IMG/VR virus record: IMGVR_UViG_3300002052_000002
Span: 48,901 to 112,900 of that record
From: a virus
Length of the DNA stretch: 64,000 bases
Reading direction: 5' to 3' (one strand)
This document shows positions 18,394 through 28,663 of this stretch, piece after piece (the first letter of the stretch is position 1; every line of letters begins with the position of its first letter). Made by a program: the position numbers and the translations under genes. Under the pieces are notes generated by a model. The model was not told the origin of the DNA. It searched no databases and saw only the letters and a program-made list of their open reading frames with translations.

Positions 18394-21300
18394 ATGCCTT
18401 TAGAGGAACAAGTACAACAGTTAATAGATTTAATTAAAGAAAAAGAAGAACCTACTGTAGCTCCCACACCCACTCCAAAGCCAACGGCTCCGGAAGAGCC
18501 CGCAGCGCCAACAGGAGAAGGAGTCGCCGATGTGTTGGCAATGCAGAGGGAACAGACAGCTCCCTTTATGATAACACAAAGAGATATAGGGGCTTTAGGG
18601 CATCTATTAACTGGTTTTAAACTAGGATTGTATGGTGAATTAGACTTTTTAGATAAAGCATCTGAATGGGTATCTAATCTTACAGGATTAGAGAAAGGCG
18701 GGGTCTTTGGTGAATTAAGAGACAAAGTTGCGCCGGAAGATTACGAATTATCTGACACTGGTCTAACCGCTACCATCCTAAGAGCTGTAGGCATGCTTCC
18801 TGTCCAATTGGGAGCAGCTATGATGGCTGGAGGAATTGGTGGTGGTATCCTTAAAATAGCTAGATTACCACAAGCAGTAATCCTTGGTCGTGGCGGTATA
18901 TCATTAGCCAGAGGTGCAGCAATGCCACTGAAGGGTGCTAGAATGTTTGGCCTAGGAATGCCTACTGGATTTGGTTTAATGGGAGCAGCAAGAGCAGGAG
19001 TCCAACCAGAACCTTCTGCTGCAGAAATGATTAAACATGGTTTGACAGGCGCTGGAATGGGCTTTGGACTAGAGGCTTTGGCTCCTATGAGAGCTATAGC
19101 TCGTATCCCAGGTACAGCTGGTATATTTGGTGGATTAACCGCACTAGAGGGTGCACCTGCTGAGGAGACGATTGCTCAGACTTTAGTTGGAGGTCTTTTG
19201 GGACTTCTTGGTAGACGTCCTAAATATCCTGAAGCTCCACTTCCTACTGCTGAAGTGCCTGCTGCTGCTGGAGTACCTCCAAGAGCACCAGAACAGATGG
19301 GCCTTCCGTTAAGAGTACGTAGACCTATGGCTCCTATAGAAGAAGGAGTAGAGCAACTTCCTCTTCCATTAAGAGTTACTGAACCAATGGAAAGAGAAGC
19401 TCCTCCTAAAGTAGCCGCTCCAGTAGTGGAGAAACCTACTACGGTGGAGGCACAACCAAAGCCTGATTCATTATATATTTCTAGAAATGAGATTATAGAT
19501 GGTTTAGTTGTTAAGAAAGATTTTAGACGAGGAGTACTTGAGCAGCTTTCTGATCCAGTTCTTGCGTGGTTGAATACCTCAAAAACCATAAAGGGATCAC
19601 AAGTAACATTTGATCCTACGACTAAAGCGGTAATAAAGAAGGTTGGTCGCAAGAGAGTCGTAGGTAAAATGACCGATAAAGAACTTGTGGACGAGTCAAA
19701 TACTACGATGTCCATGACTCGCTATAATCAAGTCATGACTGAACTGAAATCCAGACAACTTAGAGACATCGCTCTTGGTAAGGAACGGGTCGATTTAGCG
19801 GAAGAAGTTTCGGTCAGGGAACCAGTACGCAAACCAACAGTAGCTGAAGGAATGGAAGGGGCTACTCCTGTGGAGCGTATTCCTTATAGGAATGCATTAG
19901 TACAGGCTGCATATGGAGAAATTACTGAAGGTTTTCCAGAGAAGCGCTTAACTATAGATGAATTCTTAGAGACTGCTAAAGGTGTATATAAATTAACTCC
20001 AGAAGAACGTATAGAATTAACCAGACTTCTTAATGGAGAAGGATGGAGAATTATTGGCGAAGGGGAAACCCTAGATAAATTGGTTGGACGTAGAATAGAA
20101 GAACAGATGAAGGAACCTCCTAGAGTACCTGAGGAACTGACAGCCGAAGAAATTAAAGCTATAGCTAAACAAGATTGGGAAAAGACACATGATGAATATT
20201 TGAAAAAGGCAAGAGAAGATAAACTTATTCCCAGTGAAGAAGAATATAATAAACTTTCCCTATCTGAGAAAGAAGAAATCACTGATTTTTTGGATGATGT
20301 GTATGAGCTTTATGGTGAGATAGAAGCTTTAAAGGCCCAGAAAAAGTTCGATAAAAAGACAGCGAATACTTATTCAAGGAAAGTAGGGATTGTAAAAGGC
20401 AATATAAATAGGATCTTCAGTGCGGCCATGCGTGAGAGAGCAGGACGAGTAAAGGTCCCTGAAGAGATGGTGAGGAAATATGGGCTTCCTGAAGAGAAGC
20501 CTGAAAAAGTCGAAGTACCGAAGAAAGTTCCTGAAAAGGTGAGAGAGATCACAGGAGCAAAGGCACTTTATATAGATAAAGCTGTTGAGTTATGGGGAGA
20601 GAAAGCCAGGATGAATTTGGCCAGCCTCTCCGTCACAGACTTGATGAGAATTGTAGAAGGCAAGCTTACTCCAGAAGAGTATTCAATTACTCCTAGTGGA
20701 AGATTAGTAAAGATTCCTTCAAAAGTAGCAAAACCTGTTGAAATTAAAGGACTTAAAGTAAGATTCAAAGAACATCCAGAAGATCCAAATATCATGACAG
20801 CTATCGCTGGTGTGCCAGGAGCTGAGGCTATAGGTTTATGGTCAATTCGATTGCCTGTAGAAAGAAAACCTGGGGAGAAAGTTGGATGGTATAGCATAGA
20901 AGCGGATGTTACCCCTGAATTTACACGAAAGGGAATAGGCACTGCTATGTTTGATGCTATTGAAAAACAATATGGTGAACATTTAGGTAGAGTAGGAGAA
21001 CTTACTGGAGCTGGAGCCAAATTTGTTGAGGGCCTAAAAAGAAAAGGAAGAAAATATAAGGATATTGATGTTGAAGAGGTAGGAATAGAACCAGAAGCTC
21101 CTCCTAAAGTAGAAGCTCCAATCAAAGCTCCAAAATTGAGTAAAAAGGAAGAAGCTGGGATTAAACTTGAGCTTACTACTATTCGAGAGAAGTATACTGG
21201 TAGACCAGATTTAGAGAAAATTGTTGCTTCATACGAAAAGCATAGACGAAGTGGCTTGAATATTAAAGCTGCTGTAGAGGCCATGCGGCAGGAAATAGGT

Positions 21301-24300
21301 CTTCCTGAGAAAAAGGAAGCCGTTACTAAACCAGAAGCTTTAACAGAAGGAGAAAAGATTATCACTGGCCTCAGAGAAGAATTAAAGGCTGAAGGCAAGA
21401 AGACTCCTGAAGAAGTTCTTCGAGAAAAAGCCAAAGAACCTACAGAGGCTGAGACTTGGGCTGTGCCTGAAGAGCCAAAGAAAGCTCCAGAAGGCGACAT
21501 TGCGATGGAAGTCACGATGATTAGAACACGGTATAAAGATCGTGCCAATGTAGATAAGATGGCTGAATTATATGAACGATACAGGAAAGAGGGTCTTGAT
21601 GTGCAGGAAGCAGCACAACGTGCTGGCAAGGAAGTTGGATGGGAGGTTAAAGCTCCTGCTCCAAAAGCTGCACCTACTAGAGGAAAGCCCTCTGCTGAGA
21701 AGGCTACGGCTAAATTAGAAAAAGAAATAGATAAGGAACTTAGAGACCTATATAGTTTAGCACTTAATAGAGCCTTAGGGGAAGGATTATCTGAAACTGA
21801 AGCTATTACAAAAGCAGACGCTGCTCTTTCTAAACCAGAGGTTAAAACCTATGTAGAAAATCGTAGGAAAGGAATGAGTAGGGACGAAGCAACTCAGAAA
21901 GTTAGGGATAAGACTACTACTAGAGTTATTCTTCGAAAATCAGATGGAACAGAGCATGTAGTTACTAAGAAAGTTGCTAAGGATGTTGCAGATGCTGCGG
22001 TCGAACAAGTAGATAAGACTGTTGAAACTGCTGTCAAAATGGGAGCAGATCCTGAAATTGCTAAACAGGTTGCAGATTATAGACCCGAAGTAAAATCAGA
22101 TACTTTGATACGGCCAGAAGGGATGGAGCATTATCCAAATCCCAACGAGATCTTTATAAGCGCAATACTATCTCCGACGAAACTGGCGGAGGGATTGCCA
22201 AAGATAAAGAATGAAGTTAAACTCCTTACAGATCAATTAAATCGTATGCTTTCGTCAGCAGAGGGTATAAGAAAGGAGCTTGACAAGCCTGGCTTAAATT
22301 TGGACAAGAGAATGGATTTAGAAGCCAAGATTAGGGCTCAAGCCAATCTTAAGAACCAAATAGTTAGAGAACTAAGTGAGTATACTGCGGCTGCCAGATA
22401 TCTAGAAGAGAATATGAAAGCGGCCCCACAAGCACTTAAAGTTGAAAAACGCTTCCAAGATGCTCAAGGTGGAGTTACAATTATCTCTGAAAAGATTCCT
22501 GGTGGAGACAAGTTCTACATGTTGCAGGATGAGATGGGGCATGCTCCTCATATAGATTCTAGAGTTAAATATGCTGGAGCTGCTGAACTTGCGGAATCAA
22601 AAGATGAAGTTAAAGTTAAGATCTTAAATATAGATAAGAATATTGATCCTAGATTCGGTCGTATGCTTCTAGATTCAATACAAGAGAAGTATATGATGGG
22701 AGAGAAAGGAAAGAAAGTAACACGAGAGCCAGGAGCAGGAGGCTCTATATGGGATGCCGCAGGGGATAAAGATGCGGATAGAATTGTAGAAGAAGTCGGA
22801 TATGATAAAACGAGTAAAGAAGCTGTTGGTAAAGAAGGAGCGTATCAAGAGCAGGGATTACTAGAGAAGTTTTGGTATTCTTGGAGAGGCTATCCAGGAG
22901 AGCGAGAACAATTTAGAACAGCCATGAGAGCTGCTCATGATATTCGTGGTAATATAGATCCTTGGTTGACTGGTGTGGAATCTCGACGAGTTCCTACTAA
23001 AGAAGATATGGTTTCTGTGCTTGATTTAGGATCAGATCCTGTATCAAGTAAAAATCCTATAATTGCATGGGCTGCTGGATTAGCCAAACAGCAAGAAGAA
23101 AGAATGAGCATATATATTAAGAGAGCCACAAAATATTTAGATGAGCATATGGGGTGGTTAAGACAGGATAAAGCAAAGAATAAAGAATTCGTATACCATA
23201 TGCATGGCATAAGGAAGTCTAATGATCCTCGTATATTAGAGACTGAGAAAGCCGTTAGAAGGGTTGAAGATGATGTTGCCCAGATGTTCGATTTGGAGAA
23301 ACGAGGTCTATATAGGAAAGGGCACTTTGGTTTGATTATAGATCGACAAAAAGCTTGGGATTACTTTAGTCAGCCACTAGCTCTGGCAAGCGAATTTAGA
23401 GAATTACCAGTAAAGATTCAAGCAATGTTGACGGAGAATAATTGGGTAAGAGCTAAGTACTTAGTTGACAAGTTTAAAGTTTGGGATAAGATTCCTAGGG
23501 AAGAGAAGGCATGGATTGAAGATCATATTTTTCCTTGGGGAGGCATATTCACTGATTGGATGAAATCTCCTGGATTCTTACAGAGGATGTTGCCTAAGGA
23601 ATATCATGTGAAATACTTCCAGGAAAGAAAATCTAATATGGAATTCTTGGCAAAAGAAGACGCCTGGAATACTATGCAGATATATCTACATAGTGCTGTT
23701 AGAGGCGGGATGTGGAATGATTATTTGCAGACAGTACGTCCAGTAATAAATCAATTGAATTTTGCCAATAAACCAGGGAGCGTTAGACATTACTTAGAAA
23801 CCTATGTTAAGAACCTAGTGTATCCTGATACTGGATATCTGGATACTAAGTGGAATTCTTTAGTGATGGAAGTCGGTAGAATTCTTGGACGGGATTTTGG
23901 TGGAGCGGCTTACTTTATGCCAAGAAAACTAGCTGCCATGTATGGCAGAGCATTATATAGAGGAGCTTTAGGACCAGATACTGCAGTACGAAATTTAACA
24001 CAAACTCTACATACTTGGGCAAACTCTGGGGAGCTCTCTACTTTAACTGGTTTGAGAGACTACCTGCATGGTATCACTACTCAGAAACTAGAGAAGGTTG
24101 GAGTGAAAGTAAAAGTTCCTAAGAAATTCAAAGATTTCAAAGAATATTATGACATAGTTGACGAGTTTTTAGGGCATGATTTTGAGAAATTGTATAAGAA
24201 TGATAAGACCACTATGGATAATATAAGGAAGGCATCTACTTGGATTACAAGGATGGCCCTATTCCCTATGCATCTTACTGAAAATATTAATAAAGGTATT

Positions 24301-25392
24301 GCATACATGGCAGGATTGCATGAAGGAATAGAAAAAGGATTAGATTATAGAACTTCACACTTAATAGGAGTAAGTAAAGCTTCTAAATTCCAAAACTTCG
24401 ATTTAAGAATGACAGAAGCACAATGGTATGCGGTAAATAAGATGACGGAGTCACAATATGGGTACACTACAGTCCATACATCTCCTTATCTATATGGTAC
24501 TGGAAAGAAGTTCTTTACTCCATTTTGGTCATTCCCTTTGAAAACTTTCCAATTCTTAGGAAATGGCATTAAAGAAAGTTTTATATCTGAAGATGCAGCC
24601 AGGTTAACTAGATTCTTAGCCCTAACAGGATTCTTCGCATCTGCTCCAGTTATACTAGCTGAGATGCTAGGAGTTGATACATTCGCTCTTTGGGGCAAAG
24701 GAGCACTCCCCTTTAATATCTACCCAGCCTGGATGAAGGGAATGGGAGATATCTATACTGCCCTTGGTGGGAATGATCCAAGTTACTTAGACCAAGAGCG
24801 GGCACAAAGAGCTGGTATGAGTTTTGTTGGATTATTGGCTGTTCCACAATGGAGAGCAGGGAAAAAGCTTATAAAGAATATCGAAGATCTACAAAAAGGA
24901 TATGAGACTTGGGGTCCTGGAGAGCATCCATTTAACTCGATTAATATAGCTTCAGTAATTCTAAAGATGTGTGGATTCCCTCCGATAGAGTCTAAAGAAG
25001 CTAGAGACCTATTGAAGGAACTTCGTAGAGAAGAAATGAGTGTCTACAAGAAGCATGATTATGTAAAGAAAATTGCAGATATATATGAGAAAGGTGGCAT
25101 GAAAGCCATTGACAGTGTTAGAAAGATAATTGGTAAGGCTAGAGAGGAGGGTATAAATATTAGGCCACAGGATATATCTAGTTATCGTAGATTAAGAGAA
25201 CTAGACATCTACACTATGAAGCTACTCCGTGGTAAGAAAGAGCTTAGAAGAGGAATCTGGGGAGAAAGGCTACGAGAGGCTAGAGAAGAATATCTTGGAA
25301 AGAAGAAGTATGGTACACGACCTATCTGGTCATTACCAAGACAAATAGAACCTAGGGAAGAGGAGAGCTTCCAGGGTATAGGAGAAGAATAA
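18394..25392 (+). CDS. Giant polyvalent virion protein with GNAT-like segment
   Basis: Encodes 2332 residues, the largest gene here. The N-terminus has a Pro-rich linker (about 25-50) and a Gly/Ala-rich hydrophobic region (about 120-280), then two Pro-rich linkers around 290-370. Around residues 780-890 a segment with a strand, then R845-K-G-I-G-T and a helix fits the acetyl-CoA-binding motif A of GNAT acetyltransferases. Residues about 923-975 and 1036-1085 are copies of one helical unit. From 1350 to the end the protein resembles the large polyvalent-protein-associated domains of phage ejection proteins, with a hydrophobic segment near 2070-2095. It is likely injected with the DNA. The GNAT call is by motif only. 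Confidence 0.6.
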   Translation: MPLEEQVQQLIDLIKEKEEPTVAPTPTPKPTAPEEPAAPTGEGVADVLAMQREQTAPFMITQRDIGALGHLLTGFKLGLYGELDFLDKASEWVSNLTGLEKGGVFGELRDKVAPEDYELSDTGLTATILRAVGMLPVQLGAAMMAGGIGGGILKIARLPQAVILGRGGISLARGAAMPLKGARMFGLGMPTGFGLMGAARAGVQPEPSAAEMIKHGLTGAGMGFGLEALAPMRAIARIPGTAGIFGGLTALEGAPAEETIAQTLVGGLLGLLGRRPKYPEAPLPTAEVPAAAGVPPRAPEQMGLPLRVRRPMAPIEEGVEQLPLPLRVTEPMEREAPPKVAAPVVEKPTTVEAQPKPDSLYISRNEIIDGLVVKKDFRRGVLEQLSDPVLAWLNTSKTIKGSQVTFDPTTKAVIKKVGRKRVVGKMTDKELVDESNTTMSMTRYNQVMTELKSRQLRDIALGKERVDLAEEVSVREPVRKPTVAEGMEGATPVERIPYRNALVQAAYGEITEGFPEKRLTIDEFLETAKGVYKLTPEERIELTRLLNGEGWRIIGEGETLDKLVGRRIEEQMKEPPRVPEELTAEEIKAIAKQDWEKTHDEYLKKAREDKLIPSEEEYNKLSLSEKEEITDFLDDVYELYGEIEALKAQKKFDKKTANTYSRKVGIVKGNINRIFSAAMRERAGRVKVPEEMVRKYGLPEEKPEKVEVPKKVPEKVREITGAKALYIDKAVELWGEKARMNLASLSVTDLMRIVEGKLTPEEYSITPSGRLVKIPSKVAKPVEIKGLKVRFKEHPEDPNIMTAIAGVPGAEAIGLWSIRLPVERKPGEKVGWYSIEADVTPEFTRKGIGTAMFDAIEKQYGEHLGRVGELTGAGAKFVEGLKRKGRKYKDIDVEEVGIEPEAPPKVEAPIKAPKLSKKEEAGIKLELTTIREKYTGRPDLEKIVASYEKHRRSGLNIKAAVEAMRQEIGLPEKKEAVTKPEALTEGEKIITGLREELKAEGKKTPEEVLREKAKEPTEAETWAVPEEPKKAPEGDIAMEVTMIRTRYKDRANVDKMAELYERYRKEGLDVQEAAQRAGKEVGWEVKAPAPKAAPTRGKPSAEKATAKLEKEIDKELRDLYSLALNRALGEGLSETEAITKADAALSKPEVKTYVENRRKGMSRDEATQKVRDKTTTRVILRKSDGTEHVVTKKVAKDVADAAVEQVDKTVETAVKMGADPEIAKQVADYRPEVKSDTLIRPEGMEHYPNPNEIFISAILSPTKLAEGLPKIKNEVKLLTDQLNRMLSSAEGIRKELDKPGLNLDKRMDLEAKIRAQANLKNQIVRELSEYTAAARYLEENMKAAPQALKVEKRFQDAQGGVTIISEKIPGGDKFYMLQDEMGHAPHIDSRVKYAGAAELAESKDEVKVKILNIDKNIDPRFGRMLLDSIQEKYMMGEKGKKVTREPGAGGSIWDAAGDKDADRIVEEVGYDKTSKEAVGKEGAYQEQGLLEKFWYSWRGYPGEREQFRTAMRAAHDIRGNIDPWLTGVESRRVPTKEDMVSVLDLGSDPVSSKNPIIAWAAGLAKQQEERMSIYIKRATKYLDEHMGWLRQDKAKNKEFVYHMHGIRKSNDPRILETEKAVRRVEDDVAQMFDLEKRGLYRKGHFGLIIDRQKAWDYFSQPLALASEFRELPVKIQAMLTENNWVRAKYLVDKFKVWDKIPREEKAWIEDHIFPWGGIFTDWMKSPGFLQRMLPKEYHVKYFQERKSNMEFLAKEDAWNTMQIYLHSAVRGGMWNDYLQTVRPVINQLNFANKPGSVRHYLETYVKNLVYPDTGYLDTKWNSLVMEVGRILGRDFGGAAYFMPRKLAAMYGRALYRGALGPDTAVRNLTQTLHTWANSGELSTLTGLRDYLHGITTQKLEKVGVKVKVPKKFKDFKEYYDIVDEFLGHDFEKLYKNDKTTMDNIRKASTWITRMALFPMHLTENINKGIAYMAGLHEGIEKGLDYRTSHLIGVSKASKFQNFDLRMTEAQWYAVNKMTESQYGYTTVHTSPYLYGTGKKFFTPFWSFPLKTFQFLGNGIKESFISEDAARLTRFLALTGFFASAPVILAEMLGVDTFALWGKGALPFNIYPAWMKGMGDIYTALGGNDPSYLDQERAQRAGMSFVGLLAVPQWRAGKKLIKNIEDLQKGYETWGPGEHPFNSINIASVILKMCGFPPIESKEARDLLKELRREEMSVYKKHDYVKKIADIYEKGGMKAIDSVRKIIGKAREEGINIRPQDISSYRRLRELDIYTMKLLRGKKELRRGIWGERLREAREEYLGKKKYGTRPIWSLPRQIEPREEESFQGIGEE

Positions 25393-26423
25393 TGAATATA
25401 TTTATGATAAGTAACTTTGGAGAAAGCGTAGCTTTGGCACAGGCTTTGGAAAAAGAGAAACATGAACTCTCCTTCTTTATTAAGAAACGTCCATATAAGA
25501 AAATAGGAGATGGACTAGTAAACAAAGTGTCGGATCCTGGTTCTTTATTTACTAAATCGGATTTGATAATTGTGGATGACATTGGATCAGGAGCTTTTGT
25601 AGATAAGGCCAAAAAGATGGGACACTCAGTCATTGGACCAGGAACGGCTATAGAGAATCTGGCAACTGATTTTAGTCTTATGATAGATGTTCTCTCCGCT
25701 CTTAAAGTCAAAATAGCTACTGATAAAACTGAAGGTCAAATGGCTGTTGTTGGGGCATGGTTTGATGGAGAGAAATTTATTAAGCCTATACTAGTTGGAA
25801 CTAAATATGTGAGATTTGCGGCTGGAGATCTAGGTCCCGTAACACGAGGTACTGGAATCTGTGCTATGTCTTCCATTAGATCTAAGTTATTTCATGAGAC
25901 ATTATCTAATTTACAAGCATTCTTGGCATCGGTAAACTTTGTAGGATTTATCAGTCTAGATTGCTTAATAAATAATGATACTGTACATGTGAAATCTATA
26001 CATCCTTCTTTAGGATTTCCAAATGGAATAATTATGAGTGAGATGTTTTTAAACTCAGCGGGAGATTTCTTGAAGAAATTATACAATAAAGAAGTATCTA
26101 ATGCCCCTGTAAGGATAGACCGTATTCATGTGGGAATTCCTATATTCGTGCCAAATTGGCCTATATTACTTTCAGATTCTTTAGTAGAAATAAATACTCC
26201 AGCTTTTATCCCAATAGGAGTATCTAAAGAAGAAGATTATATACAGATGAGGATAGATGGCCTAGCTGGAATGGCAGTAGGGCATGGTTCCTCTGTCGTG
26301 GAAGCACGAAATATAGCCTATAAGGCAGCAAATAAAATTAAACATCCTAATGTATTATATAGGAATGATATTGAATTAGATAATCAATTCAATAGATTAA
26401 GAGAAAAGGGTTGGTGGAAGTAA
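25392..26423 (+). CDS. PurD-derived (GAR synthetase-like) protein lacking part of the ATP-grasp fold
   Basis: Encodes 343 residues; PurD is usually about 420-430. The N-terminal 100 residues follow the PurD N domain (SVIGPGTAIENLATDFSLM matches the usual IFGPTxxAAxLExSKAF region). The next 70-90 residues of PurD, the first ATP-grasp lobe with the K-A-D-G-L-A-x-G-K-G motif, are missing, and the text resumes at EGQMAVVGAWFDGE. The GPNTGGMGAY loop reads GPVTRGTGICAM. The metal-binding E-F-N-x-R-F-G-D-P-E motif reads KSIHPSLGFPNG, so its acidic residues are gone. The C-terminus (GMAVGHGSSVVEARNIAYKA) matches the PurD C domain. Synthesis of glycinamide ribonucleotide is therefore unlikely. It lies inside the virion-gene run, coupled by TAATG to both neighbours. 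Confidence 0.6.
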   Translation: MNIFMISNFGESVALAQALEKEKHELSFFIKKRPYKKIGDGLVNKVSDPGSLFTKSDLIIVDDIGSGAFVDKAKKMGHSVIGPGTAIENLATDFSLMIDVLSALKVKIATDKTEGQMAVVGAWFDGEKFIKPILVGTKYVRFAAGDLGPVTRGTGICAMSSIRSKLFHETLSNLQAFLASVNFVGFISLDCLINNDTVHVKSIHPSLGFPNGIIMSEMFLNSAGDFLKKLYNKEVSNAPVRIDRIHVGIPIFVPNWPILLSDSLVEINTPAFIPIGVSKEEDYIQMRIDGLAGMAVGHGSSVVEARNIAYKAANKIKHPNVLYRNDIELDNQFNRLREKGWWK

Positions 26424-27748
26424 TGCCCTTAGCGGATGACCTGTCTAAGGTTAAATATGGCCCATCTAGTAGTCCATATGGTGGATCACCGTACGCAGGA
26501 GCAGCAGGCTCACTCGCAGGTGGAGCTGCTAGTACTTTACTAGGTAGCCTATTAGATTATTCAAATCCTTATCAAAGATCTCTTGGCAAACTTGGTGGAC
26601 AGCTAGCTGGAGGCCTCACTAGTGCGATGCTACAACCAGGGCCTTTTGATTTAGGACAATGGGCAACTTATGGAGGATTACCTGCATTAGGTGGGACTGT
26701 AGGAGGACTTCTAGGAGGAATGGTCGATGAACAATGGGGAGCTCCTGTTGGTTCATATCTTGGAAGTTTAGGGGTGAACGCATTACTAGGAGCGCCAGCG
26801 TTAGCATCTGGTTTAATGGGACTTCCTAATTTAGCATTGGGTATCGGTACTCAATTCATAGACGATCCACAACTTAGACAAGCTCTTAATGTAGGACTTT
26901 CACCAATGTTAAGTACTGTAACTCCTTGGATTGGAGAAGCTCTTGGTTTAATATCCGCACCCCTTGCAACTAGTATGATGTGGGCAGGCCCAATTGGTGC
27001 GGCGCTTGGGATGGGATTGGCCGCATGGCAAGGACATAAAGAACATAAAGCAAAACAGCATATGAGTGAGAAACAACATTATGCTTATTATACTGGATTA
27101 AAAGAGGCGGAACCAGCATTATCTCAAATAACAGAAGATATATTTGATATAGGGCGACAAAGAATACTTGAAATAGAAGCTAGGGGAGAAAACCCAGCGG
27201 ATTATGGATTAGATAGATTTGGATTTACACAAGACGAATGGAACTATGTATCAGGTCAAATGAGACAGGGAGCAGCTAGTACGCAACTTGGTCAAACGGA
27301 CATAAGAGTACCAGGAACAGGATTTGAGAGAGGAACTTTTGTACCGGCAACCCCAGCAGAGGCAGCATTTACTCCGTCATGGGCCATAAGATCGTCTTAC
27401 GCACATCATCCGGCACCAATGAGGGATGTACAGCAGTATGAACAATGGTTATACAATATGGCTGGTGGGATGGCCCCATTCTTAGAGCCAGGACAAAGAT
27501 CTGGAAGTCCAAAAGATATAGATAATTATATTGCCTATCTAAATTATGAAACTGCTAAAATGTTAGGAGAGGAATATGATCCAACATTATATTCAGGATC
27601 GTATGAACCAGTTTCAAAGACAATAACAAGATATCAGAAAGAGAGAGCTGCAGCAGAGCGATACGAAGCCTATCAACAGAAATTAGAAGAAGAACAACGG
27701 GCACAGGCAGCATTAATGGAACAATATGGAGATATGGGAGGCTATTAA
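26423..27748 (+). CDS. Gly/Ala-rich membrane-active ejection-type protein
   Basis: Encodes 441 residues from the ATG at 26423, which overlaps the previous stop (TAATG) and has GGTGGAAG upstream; a TTG at 26411 is an inferior start. The first 210 residues are a run of small and hydrophobic residues (SLAGGAASTLLGSLL, GGLLGGMVDEQWG, GPIGAALGMGLAAWQ), which suggests membrane-inserting helices. The C-terminal half is helical, charged, and ends with a Glu/Gln-rich coiled coil. It is probably part of the DNA-ejection complex. No enzyme motif. Confidence 0.5.
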   Translation: MPLADDLSKVKYGPSSSPYGGSPYAGAAGSLAGGAASTLLGSLLDYSNPYQRSLGKLGGQLAGGLTSAMLQPGPFDLGQWATYGGLPALGGTVGGLLGGMVDEQWGAPVGSYLGSLGVNALLGAPALASGLMGLPNLALGIGTQFIDDPQLRQALNVGLSPMLSTVTPWIGEALGLISAPLATSMMWAGPIGAALGMGLAAWQGHKEHKAKQHMSEKQHYAYYTGLKEAEPALSQITEDIFDIGRQRILEIEARGENPADYGLDRFGFTQDEWNYVSGQMRQGAASTQLGQTDIRVPGTGFERGTFVPATPAEAAFTPSWAIRSSYAHHPAPMRDVQQYEQWLYNMAGGMAPFLEPGQRSGSPKDIDNYIAYLNYETAKMLGEEYDPTLYSGSYEPVSKTITRYQKERAAAERYEAYQQKLEEEQRAQAALMEQYGDMGGY

Positions 27749-28662
27749 TGCCATATCCTGATATAACAACAACAGAATTAATAAAGGCAGGAGCTACTCC
27801 AGAAGAAGCTCAAATGATAGCAGAATGGGAAGAAAATGCTAGAACACAAGCATTATCCTGGATTGCACAGGAATACCCTTGGATGTACAGTCAGGTAAAG
27901 AATATGAATATTGGTGTTCCAACTCCCTCTAGATTGAAAACCTTCTTTGGAGAACCAAAAGCCCCTGTTGAAGGAATGACTAAAACGTATCCTATAAATA
28001 TAGGATGGGGGGATGTATTAGCAGATAGACTTCCTTCAAGAATGTACGGAGTTGGAGTTCAAGAAACTCCAAATGTATTATTTAGTTTGGCCGCGACAGA
28101 TCTTCCAGGTGTAATTGGACATGAATTATTCCATAAAGTACAAAAATACCCCGAAGCTTCTGATATTATAAAAGAATATATGAAAACATTTTGGGGATCA
28201 CAACGAGGAGCAACATATTGGGAAGGATATTCTCCAGAAATAGATCCTTATGGTGCAGTTGCAGAGATAATGGCTAGACAAATTTTCAATCCAGGCATGC
28301 AATGGAATTTTGAAAGGATGCGGGGACCTCTATTACAATTTACTCCAAAAGAAGAAAGTCTTATTCAAGATATGAGAAGATGGTTGAGAACGGGCTCGAC
28401 AGGATTTCAAGTAAATCCAGAATATCACGGAGTAGAAGTCCCAGGCCCTGGCGGAACTGTATCTAGTGAGAGAACTATTACTATAGAGATGGATGGTATG
28501 TACTATAATATACCTACATTAGTTGGGGGAGAACAATTAACTACAGATGAGGCTGTAAGACAATTTAAAGAGGGCAAGATCCCTGCCGTTGGAGTAGCTG
28601 ATACTAGAGAAGCAGCGGTAAAGGGAGCCCAAGAACGCAGCGGGATGCTAGGAGGACAGTAA
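27748..28662 (+). CDS. Zincin-type (HExxH) metalloprotease-like virion protein
   Basis: Encodes 304 residues. His125-Glu126-Leu-Phe-His129 (GVIGHELFHKVQ) is a zinc-metalloprotease active-site helix: two His bind zinc and Glu is the base. A downstream Glu, in AVAEIMA near residue 173, could be the third ligand. The segment before it (NVLFSLAATDLPG) gives an edge strand. The remaining sequence does not match a named peptidase family that I recognise. Position in the ejection-protein block suggests it acts on a virion precursor or on the cell envelope; a structural use without catalysis is also possible. It overlaps the preceding stop (TAATG). Confidence 0.5.
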   Translation: MPYPDITTTELIKAGATPEEAQMIAEWEENARTQALSWIAQEYPWMYSQVKNMNIGVPTPSRLKTFFGEPKAPVEGMTKTYPINIGWGDVLADRLPSRMYGVGVQETPNVLFSLAATDLPGVIGHELFHKVQKYPEASDIIKEYMKTFWGSQRGATYWEGYSPEIDPYGAVAEIMARQIFNPGMQWNFERMRGPLLQFTPKEESLIQDMRRWLRTGSTGFQVNPEYHGVEVPGPGGTVSSERTITIEMDGMYYNIPTLVGGEQLTTDEAVRQFKEGKIPAVGVADTREAAVKGAQERSGMLGGQ

Positions 28663-28663
28663 G

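Noticed and set aside
20568-21629. 353-residue frame antisense to the giant virion gene
   Set aside because: Ser/Leu-rich shadow produced by codon bias of the sense gene; the sense frame carries clear domains.
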